From positions 310,001-374,000 of the forward strand of contig NZ_LANJ01000016.1 of assembly GCF_000971295.1 (NCBI RefSeq): a stretch of 64,000 bases of DNA, written 5' to 3'. Shown here in pieces: positions 7,238 through 16,074 of the stretch. Under the pieces are notes generated by a model, which did not search any database, was not told the DNA's origin, and worked only from the letters and a program-made list of their open reading frames with translations. A program made the position numbers and the translations under genes. The DNA comes from Devosia epidermidihirudinis. GTDB lineage: Bacteria; Pseudomonadota; Alphaproteobacteria; Rhizobiales; Devosiaceae. Position 1 is the stretch's first letter. The number at the start of each line of letters is the position of its first letter.

Positions 7238-8833
7238 ATGAAATTGATGAAAAGCCTGTTGGCGGCGACCGCCATCATTGCTTTGGCCGCTGGTGCTGCC
7301 CAGGCCAAGCAACTGGTGTTCTGCTCTGAGGCTTCGCCCGCGCATTTCGATCCAGGTCCGACCACTGGTGGTAACGACTTCGACGCGTCTTCGCGCACGA
7401 TCTTCAACCGTCTGGTTGAGTTCAAGCATGGCGGAACCGAAGTTGAACCCGGTCTGGCCGAGAGCTGGGAAATCTCCGACGACGGTCTGGTGTACACCTT
7501 CCACCTGCGCCCAAATGTGAAGTTCCACACCACGTCCTACTTCACGCCGACCCGTGATTTCAACGCAGACGACGTGATCTTCTCGTTCGAGCGTCAGTGG
7601 AAAGAAGACAACGCGTATTACACGTACCTGTCCGGTCTTTCCTGGGACTACTTCCAGGGCATGGATATGCCCAAGTATCTCAAGAGCATCGAGAAGGTCG
7701 ACGATCTGACCGTCAAGATCACGCTCAACGAGCCAAACTCGCCAATGATTGCCAACCTGGGCATGGACTTCGCGTCCATCATGTCCAAGGAATATGCCGA
7801 TCAGCTCGAGGCTGCGGGCACGCTGGCTGACTTCGCTTCGGCTCCAGTTGGCACCGGCCCATTCCAGTTCGTCGACTACCAGACCGACGCTGTCATCCGT
7901 TACTCCGCCTTCCCAGATTACTGGGCTGGCAAGGTTGCCATCGACGACCTGATCTTCGCCATCACGACCGATCCGGCCGTGCGCGTGCAGAAGCTCAAGG
8001 CTGGCGAATGCGATATCATTCCATACCCAGCACCAGCTGACATTGCTGACCTTCAGGCTGATCCGAACCTCGTGGTTCAGGAACAGGAAGGCCTCAACAT
8101 CGGCTATATGAGCTACAACACCACCGTTGCTCCGATGGACAACGTTGCGGTCCGCAAGGCCCTCAACCAGGCTATCAACAAGGACGCCATCATCGAGGCC
8201 GTCTATCAGGGCGCCGGCCAGGTTGCCGTCAATCTGATCCCGCCAACCATGTGGTCCTACAACACTGCAGTGAAGGACGACGCCTACGATCCAGCAGCTG
8301 CCAAGGCAGCTCTCGAGGCCGCTGGCGTCAAGGATCTGACGCTTGACCTCTGGGCCATGCCTGTCAGCCGTCCATACAACCCAAATGCGCAGCGCGTTGC
8401 TGAACTCATCCAGGCTGACTGGGCCGCTGTTGGCGTAAAGGCCAATATCGTCTCCTACGAATGGACCGAGTACCGTGAGCGCGGTAAGGCCAAGGATCGT
8501 CCAGGTGCGTTCCAGATCGGCTGGACCGGCGATAATGGTGATCCAGACAACTTCTTTGCGACCCTGTTCTCCTGCTCGGCTATCGGCGTTTCCAACTATT
8601 CCAGCTGGTGCGACGAAGGCTTTGAAAAGCTGATCCAGGACGCCAAGACTGTTCCCGATCAGGCTGAACGGACCAAGCTCTACGAGCAGGCCCAGGTTGT
8701 GTTCAAGGAACAGGCTCCAGCCCTGACCCTGGCCCACTCCAAGGTGTTCATGCCAATGAGCAAGCGCGTCATCGGCTTCACCATGGACCCGCTTGGCATT
8801 CACCGCTTCGACAACGTCGACGTGGCTGAATAA
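7238..8833 (+). CDS. dppA: dipeptide ABC transporter periplasmic binding protein DppA
   Basis: The periplasmic receptor that delivers dipeptides (in enterobacteria also haem and 5-aminolevulinate) to the DppBCDF transporter. From the ATG at 7238 it has 531 residues with a Sec signal peptide cut after AAQA (about residue 23). The family 5 binding-protein core follows: LVFCSEASPAHFDPG near the mature N-terminus, LAESWEISDDGLVYTFHL, and FTPTRDFNADDVIFSFERQW, all strongly DppA-like. Length matches E. coli DppA (535). The longer frame from 7151 lacks a ribosome-binding site, while GGGAGAA precedes 7238. It is the first gene of dppABCDF; a hairpin after the stop probably lets the binding protein be made in excess over the membrane parts. 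Confidence 0.93.
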   Translation: MKLMKSLLAATAIIALAAGAAQAKQLVFCSEASPAHFDPGPTTGGNDFDASSRTIFNRLVEFKHGGTEVEPGLAESWEISDDGLVYTFHLRPNVKFHTTSYFTPTRDFNADDVIFSFERQWKEDNAYYTYLSGLSWDYFQGMDMPKYLKSIEKVDDLTVKITLNEPNSPMIANLGMDFASIMSKEYADQLEAAGTLADFASAPVGTGPFQFVDYQTDAVIRYSAFPDYWAGKVAIDDLIFAITTDPAVRVQKLKAGECDIIPYPAPADIADLQADPNLVVQEQEGLNIGYMSYNTTVAPMDNVAVRKALNQAINKDAIIEAVYQGAGQVAVNLIPPTMWSYNTAVKDDAYDPAAAKAALEAAGVKDLTLDLWAMPVSRPYNPNAQRVAELIQADWAAVGVKANIVSYEWTEYRERGKAKDRPGAFQIGWTGDNGDPDNFFATLFSCSAIGVSNYSSWCDEGFEKLIQDAKTVPDQAERTKLYEQAQVVFKEQAPALTLAHSKVFMPMSKRVIGFTMDPLGIHRFDNVDVAE

Positions 8834-8855
8834 TATCGGCTCTAGCGAAAACAAG

Positions 8856-8878
8856 GGCGGCGCTGCATAAGCGCCGCC
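8856..8878 (+). terminator. intra-operon hairpin between dppA and dppB
   Basis: GGCGGCGCT, 5-nt loop, AGCGCCGCC forms a perfect 9-bp GC stem 23 nt after the dppA stop, followed only by TT. This fits a partial terminator or 3'-end stabiliser that raises dppA mRNA above dppBCDF. Confidence 0.75.
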
Positions 8879-8896
8879 TTCATCATTGGCGGGATC

Positions 8897-9904
8897 ATGC
8901 TTCGATACATTCTGCATAAGCTGGCGCTGATCGTGCCAACGGTGATCGGCATCACCATCTGCTCATTCGCGTTCATCCGGCTTCTGCCCGGTGATCCCAT
9001 TCTGGCCATGGCTGGCCAGCACGGCGTGTCGCCTGAACGCTACGAAATTCTCAAGGAACAGTTCGGCTTCAATATGCCGATCTGGCAGCAATATCTGAGT
9101 TATGTGTGGAATGTGCTGCACGGCGATTTCGGTATCTCGCTGGCCACCAAGCGCCCTGTGCTGACCGATTTCCTTGCGCTGTTCCCCGCAACCATCGAGC
9201 TGGCTCTGTTTGCCATGCTGCTGGCCGTTGCGCTGGGGATTCCCGCTGGCATCTTTGCTGCCGTCAAGCGCGGCTCCTGGTTTGACCAGCTCACCATGGG
9301 GGTGGCGCTGACGGGATATTCCATGCCCATCTTCTGGTGGGGCCTGCTGCTGATCATTTTCTTTTCCGGCTATCTCGGCTGGACACCCGTGTCAGGGCGT
9401 ATCGCTATCAACTTCTTCTTCAAGCCGATCACCGGCTTCATGTTGGTGGATACCCTGCTCTACGGCAATTGGGCGGCCTTCGTGTCGGCGGTTCGCCACC
9501 TGATCCTGCCCGCGGTGGTGTTGGGCACCATTCCGCTCGCCGTCATTGCGCGGCAAACCCGTTCGGCAATGCTCGAAGTGCTGGGTGAGGATTATGTCCG
9601 CACCGCACGCGCCAAGGGTCTGTCGCCCAGCCGCGTCATCAATATCCATGCCCTGCGCAATGCCATGATCCCGGTGGTCACCACCATTGGTTTGCAGGTT
9701 GGCATGCTGATGGCCGGTGCGATCCTGACAGAAACCATCTTCTCTTGGCCGGGCATCGGCAAATGGATGATCGAATCCATCTCCAAGCGTGACTATGTCG
9801 TGGTCCAGTCCGGGCTGCTGCTGATCGCGCTGGTGGTCATGGCGGTCAACCTCATCGTCGACGTGCTCTATGCCGTCATCAATCCTCGGATAAGGGCGCG
9901 CTGA
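8897..9904 (+). CDS. dppB: dipeptide ABC transporter permease DppB
   Basis: An inner-membrane permease of 335 residues, about six transmembrane helices. The first is LIVPTVIGITICSFAFIRL, followed by the conserved GDP motif (LLPGDPI) and a periplasmic loop. The EAA cytoplasmic coupling loop is visible as DYVRTARAKGLSPSRVI, about residues 235-250, contacting DppD/DppF. Length and motif order match E. coli DppB (339). The ATG at 8897 is preceded by GGCGGGA, 64 nt after dppA. The stop overlaps the dppC start (9904), so the two permeases are translationally coupled and form the heterodimeric channel. Confidence 0.93.
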   Translation: MLRYILHKLALIVPTVIGITICSFAFIRLLPGDPILAMAGQHGVSPERYEILKEQFGFNMPIWQQYLSYVWNVLHGDFGISLATKRPVLTDFLALFPATIELALFAMLLAVALGIPAGIFAAVKRGSWFDQLTMGVALTGYSMPIFWWGLLLIIFFSGYLGWTPVSGRIAINFFFKPITGFMLVDTLLYGNWAAFVSAVRHLILPAVVLGTIPLAVIARQTRSAMLEVLGEDYVRTARAKGLSPSRVINIHALRNAMIPVVTTIGLQVGMLMAGAILTETIFSWPGIGKWMIESISKRDYVVVQSGLLLIALVVMAVNLIVDVLYAVINPRIRAR

Positions 9905-10803
9905 TGACCGAGATTACCCCGACTGCCACCGAACGCCCGCGCCTCGCGGCGCTGGCGGAATTCTGGCACTATTTCTCCATGAACCGCGGCGCCGTCATCG
10001 GCCTCGTCGTGTTCGCCATTCTGGTCATCGTGGCGTTGTTTGCCCCCTGGATCGCCCCCTATCCGGCCGACCAGCAATTCCGCGATGCGCTGCTGCTACC
10101 ACCGTCCTGGATGGAAGGTGGCCGCTCGGCTTACCTGCTCGGCACCGATCCGGTTGGCCGTGACATGCTTTCGCGCCTGATCCACGGTTCGCGCTATTCG
10201 CTCGCCATTGGTCTTGTCGTGGTGACCGTTGCGCTCAGCGTCGGCATCGTGCTTGGCGTTCTAGCCGGCTACTTCCGTGGCTGGGTCGACGTCGTCATCA
10301 TGCGCGTCATGGATATCATTCTGGCCTTCCCGTCGCTGCTGCTGGCCCTTGTGCTGGTGGCCATCATGGGACCGGGTCTGTTCAATGCCATGCTGGCCAT
10401 TGCCCTGGTGCTGCAGCCGCACTTTGCCCGTCTCGTGCGCGCGGCAGTGATGGCCGAAGCAGGCAAGGATTATGTGACCTCTGCCCGCGTTGCTGGTGCT
10501 GGCCACATTCGCCTGATGATCAAGACCATTCTGCCAAACTGCGTGGCACCATTGATCGTTCAGGCCACCCTGAGCTTTTCCAATGCCATTCTCGAAGCGG
10601 CCGCTCTTGGCTTCCTCGGCATGGGTGCTCAGCCGCCAACCCCTGAATGGGGCACGATGCTGGCTTCCGCACGCGAATTCATTACCCGCGCTCCATGGGT
10701 CGTGACCTTCCCGGGTCTGGCTATCCTGATCACGGTTCTGGCGATCAATCTCGTGGGCGATGGCCTGCGCGACGCGCTCGATCCCAAGCTGAAGCGGAGC
10801 TGA
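9904..10803 (+). CDS. dppC: dipeptide ABC transporter permease DppC
   Basis: The second channel subunit, 299 residues. An N-terminal OppC_N region (FSMNRGAVIGLVVFAILVIVALFAP) is followed by the domain beginning LLGTDPVGRDMLSRLIHGSRYSL, which is diagnostic of DppC/OppC. The EAA loop DYVTSARVAGAGHIRLM lies near residues 195-210. The DppC-type ending GDGLRDALDPKLKRS is complete. The start overlaps the dppB stop by 1 nt and the dppD start follows after 4 nt, so expression is coupled throughout. It pairs with DppB in the inner membrane and docks both ATPase subunits. Confidence 0.93.
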   Translation: MTEITPTATERPRLAALAEFWHYFSMNRGAVIGLVVFAILVIVALFAPWIAPYPADQQFRDALLLPPSWMEGGRSAYLLGTDPVGRDMLSRLIHGSRYSLAIGLVVVTVALSVGIVLGVLAGYFRGWVDVVIMRVMDIILAFPSLLLALVLVAIMGPGLFNAMLAIALVLQPHFARLVRAAVMAEAGKDYVTSARVAGAGHIRLMIKTILPNCVAPLIVQATLSFSNAILEAAALGFLGMGAQPPTPEWGTMLASAREFITRAPWVVTFPGLAILITVLAINLVGDGLRDALDPKLKRS

Positions 10804-10807
10804 TCTG

Positions 10808-11656
10808 ATGGCACTGCTTGAAATCAAGAACCTCACCGTTGCCTTTGATACCTCGGTCGGCTTGTTCAAGGCCGTCGATGGGATCGATGTGTCGGTCGAA
10901 GCCCGCGAAGTGCTCGCCATTGTCGGCGAATCCGGTTCGGGTAAGTCGGTGGCCATGCTCGCTGTGATGGGGCTGCTGCCATCGACCGCCACAGTCACTG
11001 CCGATGTGATGACCTTTGAAGGGCTCGACTTGCTCAGGATGAGCCCGGCCGACAAGCGCAAGATCATCGGCAAGGACATTGCCATGATCTTCCAGGAACC
11101 AGTGGCAAGCCTCAATCCGTGCTTCACCATCGGCTTCCAGATCGAGGAAGTGCTCGAGCGTCATATGGGCCTTAAAGGCCGTGCCGCGCGGGCACGCACG
11201 ATCGAACTGCTGCGTCTTGTCGGCATCACCGACGGCGCCGATCGATTGGGGGCGTTCCCGCACCAGATGAGCGGTGGCCAGTGTCAGCGCGTCATGATCG
11301 CCATGGCGATTGCGTGCAATCCCAAGCTGTTGATTGCCGACGAGCCAACCACGGCGCTCGACGTAACCATTCAAAAGCAGATTTTGGACCTCCTGGTGAG
11401 CCTCCAGGCCGAGCACGGCATGGGCCTGATCATGATCACTCACGACATGGGGGTGGTGGCCGAAACCGCTGACCGCGTCATCGTGCAGTACAAGGGGCAC
11501 AAAATGGAGGAGGCCGACGTGCTCTCGCTGTTTGAAAACCCCAAATCCAACTACACCCGCGCGCTGCTGTCTGCTCTTCCGGAAAACGCGGTGGGCGATC
11601 GCCTGCCGACTGTCGCCGACTTCAAGTTCACCGACGAAACGGGAGCTGCCCTATGA
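10808..11656 (+). CDS. dppD: dipeptide ABC transporter ATP-binding protein DppD
   Basis: One of the two ATPase subunits that power dipeptide import on the cytoplasmic face. The 282-residue protein shows Walker A GESGSGKS (about residues 39-46), the signature MSGGQCQRVMIAMAIA, Walker B LLIADEPTTALD and the switch histidine in MITHDMGVV. It is about 45 residues shorter than E. coli DppD and ends soon after NYTRALLSALPE, so the usual C-terminal extension with its cysteines is missing. The start lies 4 nt after dppC and the end overlaps dppF as ATGA. Peptide-transporter ATPases are hard to tell apart by substrate, so the dpp name rests on the operon and on DppA. Confidence 0.9.
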   Translation: MALLEIKNLTVAFDTSVGLFKAVDGIDVSVEAREVLAIVGESGSGKSVAMLAVMGLLPSTATVTADVMTFEGLDLLRMSPADKRKIIGKDIAMIFQEPVASLNPCFTIGFQIEEVLERHMGLKGRAARARTIELLRLVGITDGADRLGAFPHQMSGGQCQRVMIAMAIACNPKLLIADEPTTALDVTIQKQILDLLVSLQAEHGMGLIMITHDMGVVAETADRVIVQYKGHKMEEADVLSLFENPKSNYTRALLSALPENAVGDRLPTVADFKFTDETGAAL

Positions 11657-12492
11657 CAACACCCGTTTTGCAGGTGCGCGATCTCAAGCGCGATTATGTG
11701 TCCTCCGGTGGCCTGTTCCGCCCGGCCAAGGTGGTCCGCGCCGTCAAGGGCGTGAACTTCAGCCTCGAGAAGGGCCGCACCCTGGCCGTAGTCGGCGAGA
11801 GCGGCTGCGGGAAGTCTACGCTTGCGCGCATGATCACGCTGATCGACAACCCGACCTCGGGCGATATCCTGATCGATGGCGACAAGGTCGATGCCAGCCA
11901 TGGCGTGACCAAGGCGATGCGACAGAAGGTGCAGATCGTCTTTCAGAACCCCTATGGTTCGCTCAACCCGCGCCAGAAGATTGGTGAAGTGCTGGCGGAG
12001 CCGCTGCTGCTCAACACCGATATGCCTGCCTCGGAGCGGCGCGACCGCGCCATGGCCATGCTGATCAAGGTCGGTCTTGGTCCCGAGCACTTCAACCGTT
12101 ACCCGCATATGTTCTCGGGCGGGCAGCGCCAGCGCATCGCCATCGCCCGCGCCCTGATGCTCAATCCGAGCTTCCTCGTGCTCGACGAGCCCGTCTCCGC
12201 GCTTGATCTCAGCGTGCAAGCGCAGATTCTCAACCTGCTCAAGGATTTGCAGGACGAGTTCGGCCTGACCTATGTGTTTATCAGCCACGATCTCAGCGTC
12301 GTGCGCTACATCGCCGACGAAGTCATGGTGATGTATTTCGGTGATGTGGTGGAGCACGGCACGCGGGACGAGGTGTTCTCCAACCCCAAGCACAGCTACA
12401 CGCAGACCCTGTTCGCCGCGACGCCCAATTCGGGTGTCGAACACATCAAGGCCCGCCTAGCCAAAAAAGCTGCCCTGGCTGCTGCTGGCTAG
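11653..12492 (+). CDS. dppF: dipeptide ABC transporter ATP-binding protein DppF
   Basis: The partner ATPase of DppD, 279 residues. Visible motifs are Walker A GESGCGKST near residue 46, a Q-loop in IVFQNPYGSLNPRQKIG, the signature FSGGQRQRIAIARAL, Walker B FLVLDEPVSALD and the switch region FISHDLSVV. It overlaps dppD by four bases and closes the operon. The C-terminus after HSYTQTLFAATP is short compared with E. coli DppF (334), as for DppD. A hairpin at 12503-12532 follows and the convergent DeoR gene ends 76 nt downstream, so transcription must stop in that space. Confidence 0.92.
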   Translation: MTTPVLQVRDLKRDYVSSGGLFRPAKVVRAVKGVNFSLEKGRTLAVVGESGCGKSTLARMITLIDNPTSGDILIDGDKVDASHGVTKAMRQKVQIVFQNPYGSLNPRQKIGEVLAEPLLLNTDMPASERRDRAMAMLIKVGLGPEHFNRYPHMFSGGQRQRIAIARALMLNPSFLVLDEPVSALDLSVQAQILNLLKDLQDEFGLTYVFISHDLSVVRYIADEVMVMYFGDVVEHGTRDEVFSNPKHSYTQTLFAATPNSGVEHIKARLAKKAALAAAG

Positions 12493-12502
12493 AACCTATC
12501 GT

Positions 12503-12532
12503 GGTGCTGGCGCGGGATACCCTGCCAGCACC
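12503..12532. terminator. hairpin between dppF and the DeoR gene
   Basis: GGTGCTGG (12503-12510) pairs with CCAGCACC (12525-12532), with an inner GGG/CCC extension. There is no T-run on either side, so it is a likely two-way 3'-end structure rather than a textbook intrinsic terminator. Confidence 0.6.
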
Positions 12533-12568
12533 GCGACAACGCGCGATCTATCGGGTCGCGGCGCTCGC

Positions 12569-13339
12569 TTAGGCGGACGATCCAATTTCGACCAAAGTGA
12601 CGCCTGACGTCACACATTGCGCGCGAAAGCGTTCAGATGGGCAATGGTCGGTGACGAACGTGCCGATCTGGTCGATGCGCGCGATACGGACGGGAGCGGT
12701 GCGCTCGAATTTACCACTGTCGGCCACCAGAATGACGTGACGGGCATTGGCGATGATGGCTTGCGCCACCTTCACTTCGCGGAAATCGAAATCCAGCAGC
12801 GCGCCATCTTCATCGAGCGCCGAGGCACCGATCACGGCATAGTCGACCTTGAACTGCGAGAAGAACCCGGCAGCCGCCTCACCAACAATGCCGCCATCGC
12901 TGGCGCGCACCACGCCCCCGGCAATCACCACCTCAAAGCGCGGGTTGAGCCGCATGCGGTTGGCGACATTGATATTATTGGTGACCACCAGCAGGCCGGA
13001 ATGCTCCAGTAGCGCCTGGCTGACCGCCTCGGTGGTCGTGCCGATATTGATGAACAGCGAGGCATCATTGGGGATCAGGGCCGCCGCCGCGCGACCAATC
13101 GCATCCTTCTCGCCCGCCGCGATCTGCCGCCTCGCCTCGTATTCAAGGTTTTCGGTGCCTGAGGGCAACATGGCTCCGCCATGCACGCGGGTCAGCAGGC
13201 GCCTGTCGCAGAGCTGGTTGAGATCTTTGCGGATGGTCTGCACCGACACGGCAAAGCGCGTGGACAAATCTTCGACCACAACCCGGTTCTGGCCACGCGC
13301 CAGAGCAATGATGGCCTGTTGTCGTTCAGTCGTATCCAT
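12569..13339 (-). CDS. DeoR/GlpR-family transcriptional regulator
   Basis: A 256-residue sugar-phosphate-responsive repressor. The N-terminal DeoR winged helix (about residues 6-57) contains the recognition stretch FAVSVQTIRKDLNQLC and ends with RVHGGAML. The C-terminal sugar-isomerase-like sensor domain contains INIGTTTEAVSQAL, the effector loop conserved in DeoR proteins. These regulators usually bind a phosphorylated sugar and control adjacent sugar operons, but here the neighbours are dpp (convergent) and the propionate genes (downstream), so the target is not obvious. The sugar operon at 61-64 kb or the glycerate kinase operon are possible distant targets (speculation). The ATG at 13339 is preceded only by a weak site. 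Confidence 0.85.
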   Translation of the reverse strand: MDTTERQQAIIALARGQNRVVVEDLSTRFAVSVQTIRKDLNQLCDRRLLTRVHGGAMLPSGTENLEYEARRQIAAGEKDAIGRAAAALIPNDASLFINIGTTTEAVSQALLEHSGLLVVTNNINVANRMRLNPRFEVVIAGGVVRASDGGIVGEAAAGFFSQFKVDYAVIGASALDEDGALLDFDFREVKVAQAIIANARHVILVADSGKFERTAPVRIARIDQIGTFVTDHCPSERFRAQCVTSGVTLVEIGSSA

Positions 13340-13396
13340 AGAGCCTATACTTTCGTTTCGCAGATATCATAGGGTGAAACGAAAGCAGGAGAAAGC

Positions 13397-13801
13397 TCAG
13401 ACCTCTTCGAGTTCGATCAATGTCCCATCAAAATCCTTGGGATGGAGGAACAGCACCGGCTTGCCATGCGCGCCAGTTTTTGGCTTTCCATCCCCCAGCA
13501 CACGCGCGCCGCCTTCGGTCAATGCCGCTGCGGCGGCCAGAATATCGGGCACCTCAAAACAGATGTGATGCATGCCCCCGCTCGGGTTCTTGGCGAGGAA
13601 GGCCGCTATCGGCGAGGCTTCGCCCAAAGGCTCCAACAGTTCTACTTTGGTATTGCCGGTATCGATGAACACGACTGTGACGCCATGCTCCGGCAATGCC
13701 TGCGGCTGGCCCACATGCGCGCCCAGCAGATCCCGATACTTCGCCGCGGCCGCCGACAAATCTGGCACCGCGATAGCGATATGGTTGAGACGACCGATCA
13801 T
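13397..13801 (-). CDS. mce: methylmalonyl-CoA epimerase
   Basis: Interconverts (2S)- and (2R)-methylmalonyl-CoA between propionyl-CoA carboxylase and the mutase. The 134-residue VOC protein has metal-ligand positions in the family order: H7 in [10 protein letters not shown], a glutamate in TKVELLEPL, a histidine in [11 protein letters not shown] and the terminal E of TLIELEEV. Length is typical. It overlaps the mutase stop as ATGA (13798-13801), so the two are translated together, and it closes the pccB-pccA-mcm-mce operon. The substrate assignment is much firmer than for a generic VOC protein because of this position. Confidence 0.93.
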   Translation of the reverse strand: MIGRLNHIAIAVPDLSAAAAKYRDLLGAHVGQPQALPEHGVTVVFIDTGNTKVELLEPLGEASPIAAFLAKNPSGGMHHICFEVPDILAAAAALTEGGARVLGDGKPKTGAHGKPVLFLHPKDFDGTLIELEEV

Positions 13802-15921
13802 CGATTGCTGAGCCTTCCTTCGATTTCGTTCAGCACCGAGAACGCAGCGCTAAGCACGTTGGTGCCGGGGCCGAAGATGCCCGCCACGCCGGCATTGTAG
13901 AGGAAGTCATAGTCCTGCTCGGGAATGACGCCGCCGACGATGACGGTGACGTCGCCCAGGTCGCGCAGCTTGAGCGCTTCGATCAGTTCGGGCACCAGCG
14001 TCTTGTGCCCTGCCGCGAGCGAGGACACGCCAACGGCGTCGACCTTGAGCTCATCGACATGGCTCGCTACTTCCGGCGCGGTCTCGAACAGATCGCCCAT
14101 ATGCACCTTGAAGCCGAGGTCGGCGAAGGCAGACGCGATGACCTTGGCGCCGCGATCATGGCCGTCCTGGCCCATTTTGGCGATGAAGATCGATGGGGCG
14201 CGACCTCGGGCCGTCTTGAAGGTCTCGATACGGTCGACAATCGCGGAAAACTCCGGGTCGTCGCCATAGCCACCAGCATAGACGCCCGAGATGACGCGGG
14301 TGATAGCCGAATGGCGACCGAACACGTCTTCCATGGCCGAGCTGATTTCGCCCAGAGTGGCGCGGGCGCGGGCAGCCTCGATGGCCGCTTCAAGCAGATT
14401 ACCTTCGTCTTTGGCCGCAAACTCGCGCAGCGCTGACAGCATGGACTGGCACTTGGACTCGTCACGGCTGGCGCGAATGCTCTGCAATTGTGCGACCTGT
14501 TCCTCGCGCACCTTGGCGTTGTCGATATCGCGGACGTCGATGGGATCTTCGACGTCGAGCCGGTAGCGATTGACGCCGACAATGACATCCTCGCCACGGT
14601 CGACGCGCGCCTGCCGCAGGGCAGCGGCTTTTTCGATTTCGAGTTTTGGCCCGCCAGATTGAACCGCTTGCGTCATGCCGCCAACCAGCTCCGCTTCGCC
14701 GATCAGCTGGCGCGCGCCCTCGACCAATTGCTTGGTCAGTGCCTCGACATAATAGGAGCCACCCAGCGGATCGACCACATCGGTGATGCGGCTTTCATGC
14801 TGGAGGATGAGCTGCGTATTGCGGGCGATGCGGCTGGAAAACTCGGTCGGCAGCGCGATGGCTTCGTCGAACGAATTGGTGTGAAGGCTCTGCGTGCCAC
14901 CCAAAGTGGCCGCCAGCGCCTCGATGGTGGTGCGCACGATATTGTTGTGCGGGTCCTGTTCGGTCAGCGAGACACCCGAGGTCTGGCAATGGGTGCGCAG
15001 CATTTTTGAGCGCGCATCCTTGGCGCCCAGCCCGGTCATGATCTCGCTCCAGAGCTGGCGTGCGGCGCGCAGCTTACTGACCTCGAGAAAGAAGTTCATG
15101 CCAATGCCGAAAAAGAAGCTCAGGCGCCCGGCAAAGGCATCGATATCGAGCCCCTTGGCTTGAGCGGCGCGCACATATTCCATGCCATCGGCCAGCGTAT
15201 AGGCCAGCTCCTGCACGGCGGTCGCCCCCGCTTCGTGCATGTGATAGCCCGAAATCGAGATCGAATTGAACTTGGGCATGTGCTCGGCGGTGTGGGCGAT
15301 GATGTCGCCGATGATCCGCATCGAAGGCTCGGGCGGATAGATATAGGTATTGCGGACCATGAACTCCTTGAGGATGTCGTTCTGGATGGTCCCGTCGAGC
15401 TTGGCCTGCGGCACGCCCTGTTCTTCGGCAGCCACTATGAACATGGCCAGCACGGGGATCACAGCGCCATTCATGGTCATCGACACGCTCATCTGATCGA
15501 GCGGAATGCCGTCGAACAGGATCTTCATGTCCTCGACACTATCGATGGCCACGCCTGCTTTGCCAACATCGCCGGTGACGCGCGGATGATCGCTGTCATA
15601 GCCCCGATGGGTGGCCAGATCGAAGGCGACGGAGAGACCCTTCTGGCCTTTTTCCAGCGCTTGCCGGTAGAACGCATTGGACTCTCGTGCGGTCGAAAAC
15701 CCGGCATATTGCCGAATGGTCCAGGGGCGGTTGGCATACATGGTCGCCCGCACCCCGCGCGTGAACGGCTCGACGCCAGGCACTTCCGGGCTATCGCCGA
15801 AATAGACCGGCTTGACCGAAATGCCTCCGTAATCGCGATCTAGCGACGCGACGGGCGTATCCCGAAGTTCCTTTTGGGCGAGTGCGGCCCAATGAGCGAA
15901 ATTGGTTTTTGGATCAGACAT
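13798..15921 (-). CDS. methylmalonyl-CoA mutase, single-chain
   Basis: Adenosylcobalamin-dependent rearrangement of (2R)-methylmalonyl-CoA to succinyl-CoA, linking propionate to the TCA cycle. From the ATG at 15921 the protein has 707 residues: a TIM-barrel domain that binds CoA ([19 protein letters not shown] near residue 75) and a C-terminal cobalamin domain with the base-off motif D586-x-H588-x-x-G591 (GQDGHDRG). The frame stays open to 15996, but that extension translates a palindromic repeat and is rejected. It is the ScpA/BhbA-type homodimeric enzyme, not the heterodimer. A 153-bp gap with a family A repeat separates it from pccA; it is coupled to the epimerase. A cobalamin source and MeaB chaperone are not in the window. 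Confidence 0.94.
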   Translation of the reverse strand: MSDPKTNFAHWAALAQKELRDTPVASLDRDYGGISVKPVYFGDSPEVPGVEPFTRGVRATMYANRPWTIRQYAGFSTARESNAFYRQALEKGQKGLSVAFDLATHRGYDSDHPRVTGDVGKAGVAIDSVEDMKILFDGIPLDQMSVSMTMNGAVIPVLAMFIVAAEEQGVPQAKLDGTIQNDILKEFMVRNTYIYPPEPSMRIIGDIIAHTAEHMPKFNSISISGYHMHEAGATAVQELAYTLADGMEYVRAAQAKGLDIDAFAGRLSFFFGIGMNFFLEVSKLRAARQLWSEIMTGLGAKDARSKMLRTHCQTSGVSLTEQDPHNNIVRTTIEALAATLGGTQSLHTNSFDEAIALPTEFSSRIARNTQLILQHESRITDVVDPLGGSYYVEALTKQLVEGARQLIGEAELVGGMTQAVQSGGPKLEIEKAAALRQARVDRGEDVIVGVNRYRLDVEDPIDVRDIDNAKVREEQVAQLQSIRASRDESKCQSMLSALREFAAKDEGNLLEAAIEAARARATLGEISSAMEDVFGRHSAITRVISGVYAGGYGDDPEFSAIVDRIETFKTARGRAPSIFIAKMGQDGHDRGAKVIASAFADLGFKVHMGDLFETAPEVASHVDELKVDAVGVSSLAAGHKTLVPELIEALKLRDLGDVTVIVGGVIPEQDYDFLYNAGVAGIFGPGTNVLSAAFSVLNEIEGRLSNR

Positions 15922-15924
15922 CGT

Positions 15925-16045
15925 AACCCCCACCCTTGATCCCTCCCCACAAGGGGGAGGGAGATGACTGCGCCTCTGGCGGGCAAATGCCTGCAACAGT
16001 CACAGGGCGGGCTTCCATCCCCCTTGTGGGGAGGGAGTGAGGGTA
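15925..16045. repeat. palindromic repeat family A, copy 1, inside the propionate operon
   Basis: Two copies of a CCCTCCCCACAAGGGGGAGGG-like hairpin (15944-15962 and 16019-16034 regions) face each other across about 55 bp, bounded by CCCCCACCCTTGAT and GAGGGTAGG. It lies between pccA and the mutase gene on the same transcript. Related elements occur at 21260-21408 and 25971-26008. Confidence 0.8.
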
Positions 16046-16074
16046 GGCGGATCTGGTCATAAACAGGAAGCGCA

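Noticed and set aside
7121..8917. 598-codon minus-strand frame over dppA
   Set aside because: Antisense shadow of a convincing DppA gene; no ribosome site and no recognisable motif.
15922..15996. Extended N-terminus of methylmalonyl-CoA mutase
   Set aside because: The extra 25 codons translate a palindromic repeat; the ATG at 15921 gives the family-typical start.
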